This document shows, in pieces, positions 56,419 to 64,000 of a DNA stretch of 64,000 bases. The stretch comes from Hyalangium ruber (GTDB lineage: Bacteria > Myxococcota > Myxococcia > Myxococcales > Myxococcaceae). The stretch covers positions 1,207,252 to 1,271,251 of the forward strand of contig NZ_JAXIVS010000001.1 of the NCBI RefSeq assembly GCF_034259325.1, written 5' to 3'. Each line of letters opens with the position of its first letter. The stretch's first letter is position 1. The notes under the pieces were generated by a model. That model saw nothing but the letters and a program-made list of their open reading frames with translations, was not told the origin of the DNA and made no database searches. The position numbers were made by a program, and so were the translations under genes.

Positions 56419-58236
56419 ATGCGTCCCGTCTCCACTGCTTCTTTCCCGGCCGCCATCGGCCACCTCGCACTCGTGCTCCTCCTCGCCGCGGGGTGCCGCG
56501 ACACCGCCGCTCCGCCCGAGGAGGAGCGGCCGCGGCTCCCCACGGCGGACGAGGTGCGCGAGGAGCTCGCGCCGCTCGCCTTCGACGCCTTCGTGGAGCG
56601 CTCCTTCCGCATCCTGCTCAGGCGCAGCCCGGAGAGCGTGGTGGAGCTCGGCCTGGAGCGCGAGCTGGACGTCGGCCGCACGTTCCTCGACGACGTGTCG
56701 GACGCCTTCGCCGCGGAGACGCGGGCCCAGCAGGGTGTGGTGCTCGAGCTGCTGAAGGGCCACGACCGTGCGGCCCTCTCGCGCACCCAGCAGGTGACGT
56801 ACGACGTGTACGCGTGGTGGCTCGAGGAGCGCCAGCGAGACGCGCGCTTCGAGGCGCAGGACTACCGCATCAACCCGACCCTCGCCTCGGTCAACGGCGG
56901 CATGGAGCTGTTTTTCACGGACGTCCACCCGCTGCGCGACGTGGCGGACGTGGAGTCCTACGTCGGGAGGCTCGGGCGCGTCGCGGAGAAGCTCGGCCAG
57001 GTGGAGGAGACGCTGCGGAGGCAAGAAGCCGCGGGGGTGCGCCTGCCCCAGCCGCTGCTGCGCATCGTGCGCCCGCAGCTGCAGTCGCTGTCCACCATGA
57101 GCCCGCACAGCACGCCCTTCTACGCGTCACTCCTCGAGCGCGGCACGTTTCTCTCCGGGCCTGACCGGGAGCGCCTCCTCGGGCGCGCAGAGGAGCTCGT
57201 TCGGACGTCGGTACAGCCCGCGTACGCCTCGCTCGCGCGGCTCCTGGCAGCACAGGAGCCCCTGGCCCCCACCGCGCTCGGCGTCTGGCAGCTGCCGGAC
57301 GGTGAGGCCTACTATGCCCACACCCTCCGCCGGCACGTGACCGCGGACGTCACGGCGGAGGAGCTGCACCAGCTCGGGCTTCGCGAACTCGAGGCGCTCC
57401 ACCGGGAGATGCGCGCGCGCTTCACCGCGCTCGGCTTCCCGGCGGGGGAGACCATCGCCCAGGGCCTCGAGCGCGCGGCCCAGGCAGGGGGCACGGTCCC
57501 GGCAAGCCAGGTCGTCTCCACGTACACGCTCATCATCGAGCAGGCCCAGGCGCGGCTCGGTGAAGCCTTCGACCTCGTGCCGAGCGCCGCGGTGGAGGTG
57601 GTCGGCGGCGAGGCAGGCGGCTTCTACGTCCCCCCGTCGCTCGACGGCTCGCGGCCCGGTGCCTTCTTCGCCGCCGCAACCCGGCCCGAGGCCCGCTTCG
57701 GGATGCGCACTCTCGCCTATCACGAGGCCGTCCCCGGCCATCACCTGCAGCTCGGCGTCGCGCAGGACCTCGCGCTGCCGCTCGTGCGGCGGGTGGTGGG
57801 CTTCACGGGCTCCACGGAGGGCTGGGCCCTCTACGCGGAGCGCCTCGCGAGCGAGCTCGGCTGGTACCAGGATGACGCGCTGGGGGACGTGGGCCGGCTG
57901 CAGGCGGAGGCGTTCCGCGCCGCACGGCTGGTGGTGGACACGGGCATTCACGACCGCCGCTGGACCCAGGCCCAAGCCATCCAGTTCATGCAGGACAACG
58001 TGGGCTTCTCCCAGGGTGCCGCGAACGGGCAGGTCATCCGCTACGCCGCCTGGCCGGGTCAGGCCACCGCCTACATGACGGGCGCGCTGCGCCTGCGCGC
58101 CCTGCGGGAGCGCGTGCGCACGACGAAGGGTGAGGCGTTCGAGCTCAAGGCATTCCACCGCGCCGTGCTCTCGCACGGGAGCCTCCCGCTGGAGCTGCTC
58201 GAGCGCGTGGTGGCCGCGGACCTCGGACTTCCCTGA
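56419..58236 (+). CDS. DUF885 lipoprotein, predicted metallopeptidase
   Basis: This exported lipoprotein of 605 residues has the lipobox LLLAAGCRD. The DUF885 domain has the zinc motif YHEAVPGHHLQ and a downstream GWALYAERL motif with the third ligand. DUF885 proteins are predicted peptidases related to M3/M32-type enzymes. The ATG at 56419 follows GAGGTC. The gene appears intact; its substrate is unknown. Confidence 0.9.
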   Translation: MRPVSTASFPAAIGHLALVLLLAAGCRDTAAPPEEERPRLPTADEVREELAPLAFDAFVERSFRILLRRSPESVVELGLERELDVGRTFLDDVSDAFAAETRAQQGVVLELLKGHDRAALSRTQQVTYDVYAWWLEERQRDARFEAQDYRINPTLASVNGGMELFFTDVHPLRDVADVESYVGRLGRVAEKLGQVEETLRRQEAAGVRLPQPLLRIVRPQLQSLSTMSPHSTPFYASLLERGTFLSGPDRERLLGRAEELVRTSVQPAYASLARLLAAQEPLAPTALGVWQLPDGEAYYAHTLRRHVTADVTAEELHQLGLRELEALHREMRARFTALGFPAGETIAQGLERAAQAGGTVPASQVVSTYTLIIEQAQARLGEAFDLVPSAAVEVVGGEAGGFYVPPSLDGSRPGAFFAAATRPEARFGMRTLAYHEAVPGHHLQLGVAQDLALPLVRRVVGFTGSTEGWALYAERLASELGWYQDDALGDVGRLQAEAFRAARLVVDTGIHDRRWTQAQAIQFMQDNVGFSQGAANGQVIRYAAWPGQATAYMTGALRLRALRERVRTTKGEAFELKAFHRAVLSHGSLPLELLERVVAADLGLP

Positions 58237-58552
58237 GCGCTTGGCGCACATCGGGTCGGCACGGCACGGGGGCACGGCTTCTCCCGCGGGTGACGTGAGG
58301 AGCTCTCCCGAGCAGGCTCTGTCGCCTCGACGAGCCGCCGTCACGAGGCACCTTCACGCCCGCTCCTCGCGCTGGCCCCGACTGCAGCCCCACCTGGACG
58401 AGGCCCCCCTCCCGCCGCCGCGCTCACAGTGCCGCACGCCCATCGCCTCACGGCGCACGCTTCTGCGCGAGGCCATCGCGAGGCTGCGGAAGGCGCTCGG
58501 GACCGGGCATCCGTTCGTCGGCCGGAGCCTCGACATCCTCTGAGCATAAGAA

Positions 58553-58799
58553 AAATGGGAGGCCGGTTGAAGGTGAGGGCTGGAGCGAAGGGGCCGAGGA
58601 GAGCCGCGGACGGGAGCCGCCCGAACTGTGTGCCAGGCCGGTGTAGGGGGCCGAGCACCTCCATAGGGCACACTGCTGCCCAAGCCGCCCCAGCAACTCG
58701 GCCCAGTCCACTCGCGGCGTCCTCTGCTTCATCCGCCCCGTTCTGGCCGCTGCCTCCTTCCCCGCTCTCGCCTCCTCCTCACCTGCTTGGGGGATCTTG
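58553..58799 (-). mobile_element. Remnant 9 of the IS91-like tail
   Basis: The minus strand reads PQAGEEEARAGKEAAARTG and TPRVDWAELLG and then jumps, by an internal deletion, to the non-coding end that finishes near 58553. The border CCCCCAAGCAG lies at 58795-58785. The gap 58237-58553 holds no gene I can support. Confidence 0.6.
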
Positions 58800-58856
58800 G
58801 GGGAACTTATGTCTGAGCTCGACCGAGTTGGAGCGCTCTCGCCAGGAGTTCCAAGC

Positions 58857-58882
58857 GGCGGGTTCGATTGCCGCCGCCGCCA
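58857..58882 (+). other. Third attachment-like T-arm remnant
   Basis: GGCGGGTTCGATTGCCGCC followed by GCCGCCA resembles the remnants at 32994 and 51143 with one mismatch in the T-stem. It lies just beyond the stop of the REase-STAND gene, in the same orientation. It may be an old att site of another element. Confidence 0.45.
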
Positions 58883-58898
58883 AGCAAAACAACCAAGG

Positions 58899-61800
58899 CT
58901 ATTGTAGCGAGCGACGGAACAACGCAAAGCAGCTGTCAGCCAGGACTTTAGCTGCGGCGTCCGCAGGTTCAATAGCCTTCAGATCTAATAGGCCCAAGTC
59001 AGCTCTGGCTCCAAGGGACACAATGACTTCGGCCGCTACCTTCAGCGCTTCAAGAGTCTGCCTTCCTCGCAACCACGCTGTTACTACCATTACTGCGCGT
59101 CGAGGTGAGTCACCGCGTTCTTCGAACTGTTCTATCCAGTGATGAATGTACCCGTGTCGCTTAGCAACAATATCGTCCAACCCCTTGCTTAGTGCATCGT
59201 CATCAAGTCCATGTCTGATGCGATACTTAGTACTAACGTATTGGTCTAGGTGCTTCTGGCGCCAAGCGTGGAAGCCCATGCGGTTACAATGGGTCCATAG
59301 TTGCAGGATGTCGACCTCGCCTAAATGTTCCAAATATGGGGTAAGGCTCTCAAGTTGCTTCAGGGCAGCGCGCGGGCCGTGACCTTCCCAAACAAGCCCA
59401 TAGTGGCCACCTAGGAAACGCAGCAGTTGTCGCGGTTCAGGACACTTGCTGATACTCTGCGCCACAAGTTGACAGGTTAGCGGAGTCGACACGAACAGAG
59501 CAGCGGCAGTAAATAAATAGCTGAATCGCAAGTGCTCCCAGTGCCGATCCAAGAGAACTTCCGCCTCAGATGAAGGCAACCGCTGGATAATCTCAGAGAG
59601 AAAATTGTCCAACCCGCTCCCCTCTTGGTACCATTCCCGTGTGGTTTCTTGACCACGCCGCGCTAATTCTGCGTCCAAGGACCTCAGGAAATCCGGGGAA
59701 CAAACATGCCGCGCGAACTGCCACCAGTAACTTCGTCGTTGGCCTGCGGCCAACATTGCCTGGAAGCCGGTGTGGCTATCTGGATCGCCTAAGAGCATAC
59801 GTATCCGGATGGCGTCCTTATAGAGCGGGCTGGTGGGCTCGATCTTCCGGAGGGTGTCCAAATCCGCAACTTCAGCGCTCCCCCCCCATAGACAAATGGA
59901 GCGGCAGCGTACATCAACCTCTTGGTTGACATCCAGCCAAATGTCTCGCAACCGGGCTAGCGAGGCAGGCCCAAGCTTGCGCCCCCTCCTACGATGCACG
60001 TCCCAAGGCTCGCAGAGTGTACTAAAATCATACCTCAACCTCGCGGTAGCGGACCGAACCAAAAACTCCATGACATCTGGGTGATCGAGCCCATGGAGCA
60101 TGTAAGTGATAGGCGATGCGAGATCCTCTAACTCTGCGCGCGTGATGAAATAGTGGATGACCGTGCTTGGAAGGCCTTCTCGAGCCATTGCCCACTGCAC
60201 TTCGGTTTCAGCAATTTCATAGCGTGATTCAGGGGCTCCCTTGGTATTACGTTCTTCTGGTAGAGCAGCCCAAGCAGTACATATTGGTTCGAGGAGAGAG
60301 GCAGGATCGTTGCTACCGCAGCGAGCCGCAGCCCATATAAAAGCCGACAACTCCTCGGGCAGATGAGTATTGGTTGTCCACGCATTCGCAATTGACGCCG
60401 CAAAAACTGGCATTCCAAGGTGTCCTGCAAGGTTCAGTGCGCCTATTCGCTGTTCTCCCGGCGGCAGGGTTCTCAGCATCTGGTCGAGATCTGTAATGAT
60501 TCGCGCACCATAATGAGCGGTGGCATGATCGATTAGCTGATCTCGCCACTCAGCTTTGGAGCCAGGGCCTACCATCGTGCAAAACAAAGCTCCAGCTTGA
60601 GCATCTCCGTTGCGAAAGCGCGCCTGAACTACAGGCCAAGATTTCTGACGCATCCGTTTCGTCAACTGAAGCACCAGCGGCGAGTCGGTCTCTGCGAGTT
60701 TCTGCTGAACGGCCCATAGCAAATGGCTGTTTCTTTGATCGAACGTGACAGGATCCACGAGCCAGACTTCAATCTCTGCCAATATAGCTTGGTGCAGCTC
60801 GACAGACGGCTCCCGGAACAACTTGAGCGCATGGAAAAGCGCAAGCGGATTAGCTTCTCGAACCTGCGTAACCCAACTGTGCCCTATGTTCCGGTCGGCG
60901 AGCAGCGCGGTACCCACCAGTTCAGCGTAAAATGGCTCCGCCAAGACAGAGTGCGACAGAGTTCCAGTCTGCAGGCCGGATGCTATCGCTTCACTCAAAA
61001 GCTGATCGCGGACACGGTCATGGCGGAAGGCCAGTATGTCGTCGTCACCCTGTGGATCCCGCCGTATCAATTCCCGCCTAGACGCAAGGCGGCCGAGCGC
61101 CTGCAGGGCCATTTTGTTGTCGTCAGGAAACCATCGCTGCAGGTCCGACCAGCGAGGGGAGAGCACTCGCTGCTCCAGCATGACGTTAGCTAGCCGGGAT
61201 AAAGCATCCTTGAAGTTCGACAGTCCGAGACCATCCTCCACACTCGCTGCAGTACGTTGAAGACTCCGTGTGATGAACCTCGAAATCACAGCATCAGACC
61301 TGACGGCTTTATCTGGCTCGTGCAGCGCAATCAGCAGTGGGTCCTGACCTAAGGATGAAGCCATCTCTGCCGCTTGCATCGGTGAAAGCGCGATGCCTAC
61401 TTCATATGCGCGGCGTTGGATGGCAGCGCAGCCTTCCTCTGGCTTATAAGGCCCACCATACAGTGCGCGGCTTTGGAGTCGTTCGCGGAATTGATCTGGC
61501 AGGCGGTCCACGATCTGTGGCCACAGAGGGCATATCAACCGCCATGGCATGGAAGTGGGGGACCTATGTCGGCCCAAGCTATGCGACGGCTCTCCGAACT
61601 TACACCAACCAACGAGCCGCTCTACGAGAGCGGGAGGATTAGCCGCCTTGTTGATGTCCTCCACGATCAACACCACGGGCTCATTGGAAGTTCCGAGTGC
61701 CAGCGACGCCGCGCCGCATCCTTCGGCGAGACTCGGCTCTAACTGCCGCAGTAGTGCTTCGATCGCCGCTTCCAGTGTCGCCGCTATCTCAAGCAGTTGG

Positions 61801-62567
61801 TGGGGCAGCACGAGGCCGAATCCACCTCTGTCCAAGTGACGCGCGAGGAGGGCATTCGCAGCAGAACTCTTACCGAGTCCCGACTCGGCAACGAGGAACA
61901 GTATGTCAGGTGTTGCATCAACCTGCCGTATGAGCTCCGCGTCCAATGCCCGCTGAATGCGTCTACCGTCCGGCTCGAATAGGGATTGCGACATCAAGCT
62001 TTTCCGGGAAATTTCCCCTAGCAAGTCCGCCGAGAGGCGTTCTTGTCGAATCCCAAGGCTCCGACGTAGCCACTGCCCATCCGCCGTGGTATCAAGATGG
62101 TTGGCGATTCGGCTTTGGTCCCAGATGTCTACTGATAGGCCGTGCTTCCTCGCTTTTCTCTGGACCTCCAGATACAAGCTTTGGGATACAGCTTGGTTGG
62201 TGGTGAGTACTAATGTAACTCTCGCACCCGGTAATTTCTCTCGTGCCTTCTTGGCCCACCTTGCCGTTTTGAGAAGGTCTCCTTCAGTCTTAGTTGCGGT
62301 AGATAGCCACTTGGTTCGTAACTTCGTGGCTGCTGTCGTAGTGTGGTGTACAGCCACGAGATGCGGGGGGGAAGACATCGGCACAAGCGTCAGGCCGTCC
62401 ACCGGTGATCTCACTGGTTTGCCACTGGCGTTTGTCCCTGTTTCCACCAAATGGCGATAATCAGGTTCAGCCTGCCGTAACACCCCAGCAGCGAGCGCTT
62501 CGAAGGCGCCAGTGTCCGACATTGTGGCAAGGCAGGCCCGAGTCGTCCGGCTAAGCTCAAGCTCCAT
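58899..62567 (-). CDS. Giant STAND NTPase with N-terminal restriction-like nuclease domain
   Basis: This protein of about 1222 residues begins with a restriction-endonuclease-like domain (1-165): E42 in VETGTN, D57 in RSPVDG and a following strand with HLVAVHHTTT instead of a clear ExK. A STAND/AAA-type ATPase follows, with Walker A FLVAESGLGKSS (224-235) and Walker B VVLIVEDI (298-305). About 800 residues of helical repeat complete the protein. This layout matches Avs-like and REase-STAND defence proteins, in which the repeats sense a phage protein and the nuclease acts. The ATG at 62567 begins the conserved MELELSRTTRA start; 62522 is an alternative. It looks intact. Confidence 0.8.
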   Translation of the reverse strand: MELELSRTTRACLATMSDTGAFEALAAGVLRQAEPDYRHLVETGTNASGKPVRSPVDGLTLVPMSSPPHLVAVHHTTTAATKLRTKWLSTATKTEGDLLKTARWAKKAREKLPGARVTLVLTTNQAVSQSLYLEVQRKARKHGLSVDIWDQSRIANHLDTTADGQWLRRSLGIRQERLSADLLGEISRKSLMSQSLFEPDGRRIQRALDAELIRQVDATPDILFLVAESGLGKSSAANALLARHLDRGGFGLVLPHQLLEIAATLEAAIEALLRQLEPSLAEGCGAASLALGTSNEPVVLIVEDINKAANPPALVERLVGWCKFGEPSHSLGRHRSPTSMPWRLICPLWPQIVDRLPDQFRERLQSRALYGGPYKPEEGCAAIQRRAYEVGIALSPMQAAEMASSLGQDPLLIALHEPDKAVRSDAVISRFITRSLQRTAASVEDGLGLSNFKDALSRLANVMLEQRVLSPRWSDLQRWFPDDNKMALQALGRLASRRELIRRDPQGDDDILAFRHDRVRDQLLSEAIASGLQTGTLSHSVLAEPFYAELVGTALLADRNIGHSWVTQVREANPLALFHALKLFREPSVELHQAILAEIEVWLVDPVTFDQRNSHLLWAVQQKLAETDSPLVLQLTKRMRQKSWPVVQARFRNGDAQAGALFCTMVGPGSKAEWRDQLIDHATAHYGARIITDLDQMLRTLPPGEQRIGALNLAGHLGMPVFAASIANAWTTNTHLPEELSAFIWAAARCGSNDPASLLEPICTAWAALPEERNTKGAPESRYEIAETEVQWAMAREGLPSTVIHYFITRAELEDLASPITYMLHGLDHPDVMEFLVRSATARLRYDFSTLCEPWDVHRRRGRKLGPASLARLRDIWLDVNQEVDVRCRSICLWGGSAEVADLDTLRKIEPTSPLYKDAIRIRMLLGDPDSHTGFQAMLAAGQRRSYWWQFARHVCSPDFLRSLDAELARRGQETTREWYQEGSGLDNFLSEIIQRLPSSEAEVLLDRHWEHLRFSYLFTAAALFVSTPLTCQLVAQSISKCPEPRQLLRFLGGHYGLVWEGHGPRAALKQLESLTPYLEHLGEVDILQLWTHCNRMGFHAWRQKHLDQYVSTKYRIRHGLDDDALSKGLDDIVAKRHGYIHHWIEQFEERGDSPRRAVMVVTAWLRGRQTLEALKVAAEVIVSLGARADLGLLDLKAIEPADAAAKVLADSCFALFRRSLQ

Positions 62568-63089
62568 ACGTTGGGTATAGTTGGAGCGGCGTCGGTCGCC
62601 AAGCCGAACAGGGGCACACCTCTGTCCCCGCCTGTAAGACCGGACGAGTAGGTACCCCAGGCATGACGACATGCCTGCGCCACCCGCATCTGCCATGGTC
62701 CAGTCGCGCTGCCGGCGACCATTGCAGTGAGCGCACTCGTAAACTCCGTGGTTTATGGAGACACCCCGCCACTCACCCTTGTGCAAGCTCCGGACCTTCC
62801 AGCGCTTTTTCCGGACCATCCCTAGCTGCGGATGATGTGGCCGTGCCCACGGACGGCCCGAGGGGGCTGTGCTCGCAAGTGCCTCCTTTCGCCGGAGCGC
62901 GGTGAGTGGCACGCAAAGTGCCATGTGCATCAAGCGGCCGAAGCGGCGCATAAGGCGGATAGGGGCACGATTGCAGGGGAGGAAGGAGCGCAGAGAGGCA
63001 GAGGAGAGCTGCTGACAAATGCAGGAGGACAGGTGTGACATGTCGGTGCGCCCACCGCTCAACCGTCTGGGGCACACGCCAACTGAGAC
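62568..63089. other. Upstream gap of the REase-STAND gene
   Basis: The minus-strand frame stays open upstream of 62567 but carries no family features. No clear promoter or second gene is seen. A short cysteine/histidine pair (YECAHCNGRR) appears in that frame without further context. This probably holds the promoter of the STAND gene. Confidence 0.4.
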
Positions 63090-63495
63090 TGCCCCAGTTC
63101 CGTGGACACCCGAGATGTGGTGAAGGAGCAGGGGAATGTCCGAGAGCGAAGAGAAGCTGAAGAAGCCCCGGAGGAAGCTCCGGGAGTTCACGCCGGAGTT
63201 CAAGGAGGGAGCGGTGAAGCTGGTGCTGGAGGAAGGCAAGTCCACGGCCAGGTGGCCCAGGACTTGGACCTGACCGAGTCGGCCCTGCGCATCTGGGTGC
63301 AGCAGGCCAAGGCGGACCAGGGTGTGGGCAAGCCCGAAGCGTTGACGATGGCCGAGCGTGAGGCGCTCTCGCAGCTGCGCAAGCGGGTACGGCCGTTGGA
63401 ACTGGAGAAGGACATCCTAAAAAATGCAGCGGCCTTCTTCGCGAAGGAGATGAAGTGAAGTTCGGCTTCATCCACGCGAAGAAGGCCTGCTACCC
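63090..63495 (+). mobile_element. IS3-type element left half, truncated
   Basis: The inverted repeat TGCCCCAGTTCCGTGGACAC is at 63090-63109. OrfA starts at 63136 and has an A6 run near 63419 for frameshifting. OrfB begins (KFGFIHAKKACYP) and is cut at about 63495. The right end is missing, so the element is dead. It shares its left end with the remnants at 16603 and 48368. Confidence 0.8.
63136..63458 (+). pseudogene. IS3-type OrfA, frameshifted
   Basis: The first frame reads MSESEEKLKKPRRKLREFTP and KLVLEEGKSTA. A base is missing near 63250 (one C of GGCCCAGG), after which the correct frame continues VAQDLDLTESALRIWVQQAK to AAAFFAKEMK. As written, no full OrfA is made. Confidence 0.78.
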
Positions 63496-63539
63496 GTCTG
63501 CTCTCGCCCCTTCCCTTCAACACTGCCCTGATCCTTCTG

Positions 63540-63705
63540 ATGCGCAGACGCCATGTCCCCCTCTTGCTCTTCACCGGGCCCCAGTGGCACTGCGGGCGCA
63601 ATCATGATGCCCTGATCCGCTGGATCCACCCGGGCGAAGCGGGCGCGGCCTTCCACCTCGACGGATTCACGGATGATCTGCTCGTCCAGGATGAAGACGC
63701 GAGAG
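63540..63705 (-). pseudogene. Fragment of a DUF2381 gene
   Basis: The minus strand encodes VFILDEQIIRESVEVEGRAR, which aligns with LLDAPILRESVQVEGRARFP of the DUF2381 protein at 37047. It continues to IAPAVPLG. Start and end are missing; the frame has a stop just upstream, and its other side runs to the IS3 remnant. Confidence 0.65.
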
Positions 63706-63769
63706 GGCGCCCCGCGTCGAAGTCAGGCGCCCTTTGCGGCCGTGAGCCCGCGTCCTTTCAGCTCGGCCC

Positions 63770-63828
63770 TAGGGTGCGCGCGTCGGACAGCTCCAGCTCG
63801 GCCCCGTGGCGCGCGCGTCGGACAGCGC
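63770..63828. repeat. Two short units related to the 78-bp repeat
   Basis: GCGCGCGTCGGACAGCTCC and GCGCGCGTCGGACAGCG occur 36 bases apart with GCTCGGCCC between them. The GCGCGTCGGACAG core is shared with arrays A and C. They lie next to the DUF2381 fragment. Confidence 0.5.
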
Positions 63829-63880
63829 CCCCAAGCAGGTGCGGAGGAGGCGAGCGCGGGGCTTGAGGCAGCGGCTAAGC
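63829..63880 (+). mobile_element. Remnant 10: start of the IS91-like tail
   Basis: CCCCCAAGCAGGTGCGGAGG followed by GCGAGCGCGGGGCTTGAGGC equals the start of remnants 5, 6 and 9. Only about 50 bases exist before other sequence begins. Confidence 0.5.
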
Positions 63881-63900
63881 GGTCCGCCATAGATGTTGTA

Positions 63901-63985
63901 CACATCTGCGATGCTGCGTGCAGATGTGAGCCCGGAGGAATGGGAGCGACTCCGCGAGCGGGGTCGCTCGTCCTGGGCGACCCCG
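63901..63985. promoter_or_regulatory. Two perfect hairpins at the right edge
   Basis: CACATCTGC and GCAGATGTG (63901-63909, 63920-63928) and then CGGGGTCGC and GCGACCCCG (63959-63967, 63977-63985) form 9-bp stems. The first could be an operator; the second lies inside the partial frame below. No role is shown. Confidence 0.4.
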
Positions 63986-64000
63986 TGGGAGCGTGACCGG
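63911..64000 (+). CDS. Possible N-terminus of a gene cut by the window edge
   Basis: From an ATG at 63911 (or 63893) the frame reads MLRADVSPEEWERLRERGRS and stays open to the edge. The charged helix is protein-like, but no family can be named from 30 residues, and there is no clear ribosome site. Confidence 0.3.
   Translation, partial: MLRADVSPEEWERLRERGRSSWATPWERDR

Noticed and set aside
58250..58546. An open frame ending LRKALGTGHPFVGRSLDIL.
   Set aside because: No start, no family and position between the DUF885 gene and an IS91-like remnant; may be debris but cannot be supported.

Overview
The window is high-GC DNA that most resembles a myxobacterium, probably of the Myxococcaceae/Archangiaceae side. 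The evidence is a DUF2381 (TIGR02268) secreted protein next to a transmembrane Ser/Thr kinase, several kinase fragments, a DUF1552/DUF1588 cytochrome pair, and many secreted lipoproteins and oxidases. This placement is an inference from gene content. No rRNA and no complete tRNA gene is visible.

Layout. 0.2-5.8 kb: a tightly overlapping six-gene minus-strand operon (MBL hydrolase, TetR regulator, NAD(P)-binding protein, VTT membrane protein, SDR, aldo/keto reductase) behind one promoter/operator. 6.4-11.3 kb: a lipoprotein plus a coupled small protein, then a DUF1552 / DUF1588-type cytochrome pair. 11.3-16.9 kb: a scrapyard holding a broken glycosyltransferase, a NACHT/pentapeptide-repeat gene beheaded by an IS3-family insertion, and a gene fragment. 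17-25.4 kb: a radical-copper-oxidase-like lipoprotein and a convergent four-gene operon (LodA-like quinoprotein, LodB-like flavoprotein, DUF4198, DUF4331). 25.5-29.3 kb: a kinase gene cut by a decayed IS21-type element. 29.3-33 kb: a predicted nucleosidase conflict protein and a probable toxin/immunity pair.

33-51.2 kb is an integrative island. It has a tmRNA/tRNA-like attachment remnant, a tyrosine integrase and excisionase at its left end, and a second remnant at 51.15 kb. Inside are long arrays of a roughly 78-bp repeat around DUF2381, a Ser/Thr kinase, a pseudokinase and an XRE regulator. These are followed by a UvrD helicase with a RecB-type nuclease, a DisA-type nucleotide cyclase, and an OLD-like ATPase-Toprim protein. 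51.2-58.2 kb is ordinary chromosome-like sequence (broken regulator and beta-propeller genes, M14 peptidase, K+ channel, DUF885 peptidase). 58.85 kb holds a third attachment-like remnant, followed by a giant REase-STAND gene (58.9-62.6 kb) and more IS and DUF2381 debris up to the edge.

At least ten short remnants of the C-terminal tail of one IS91-like transposase are scattered through the window, several with the same boundary. Together with three IS3-type left ends, they mark this as a repeatedly rearranged defence and conflict island. No single proven new system is claimed. The best candidates for follow-up are the 78-bp repeat/DUF2381/kinase locus, the nucleosidase-HTH protein, the helicase-nuclease pair, the cyclase with its OLD neighbour, and the REase-STAND gene.
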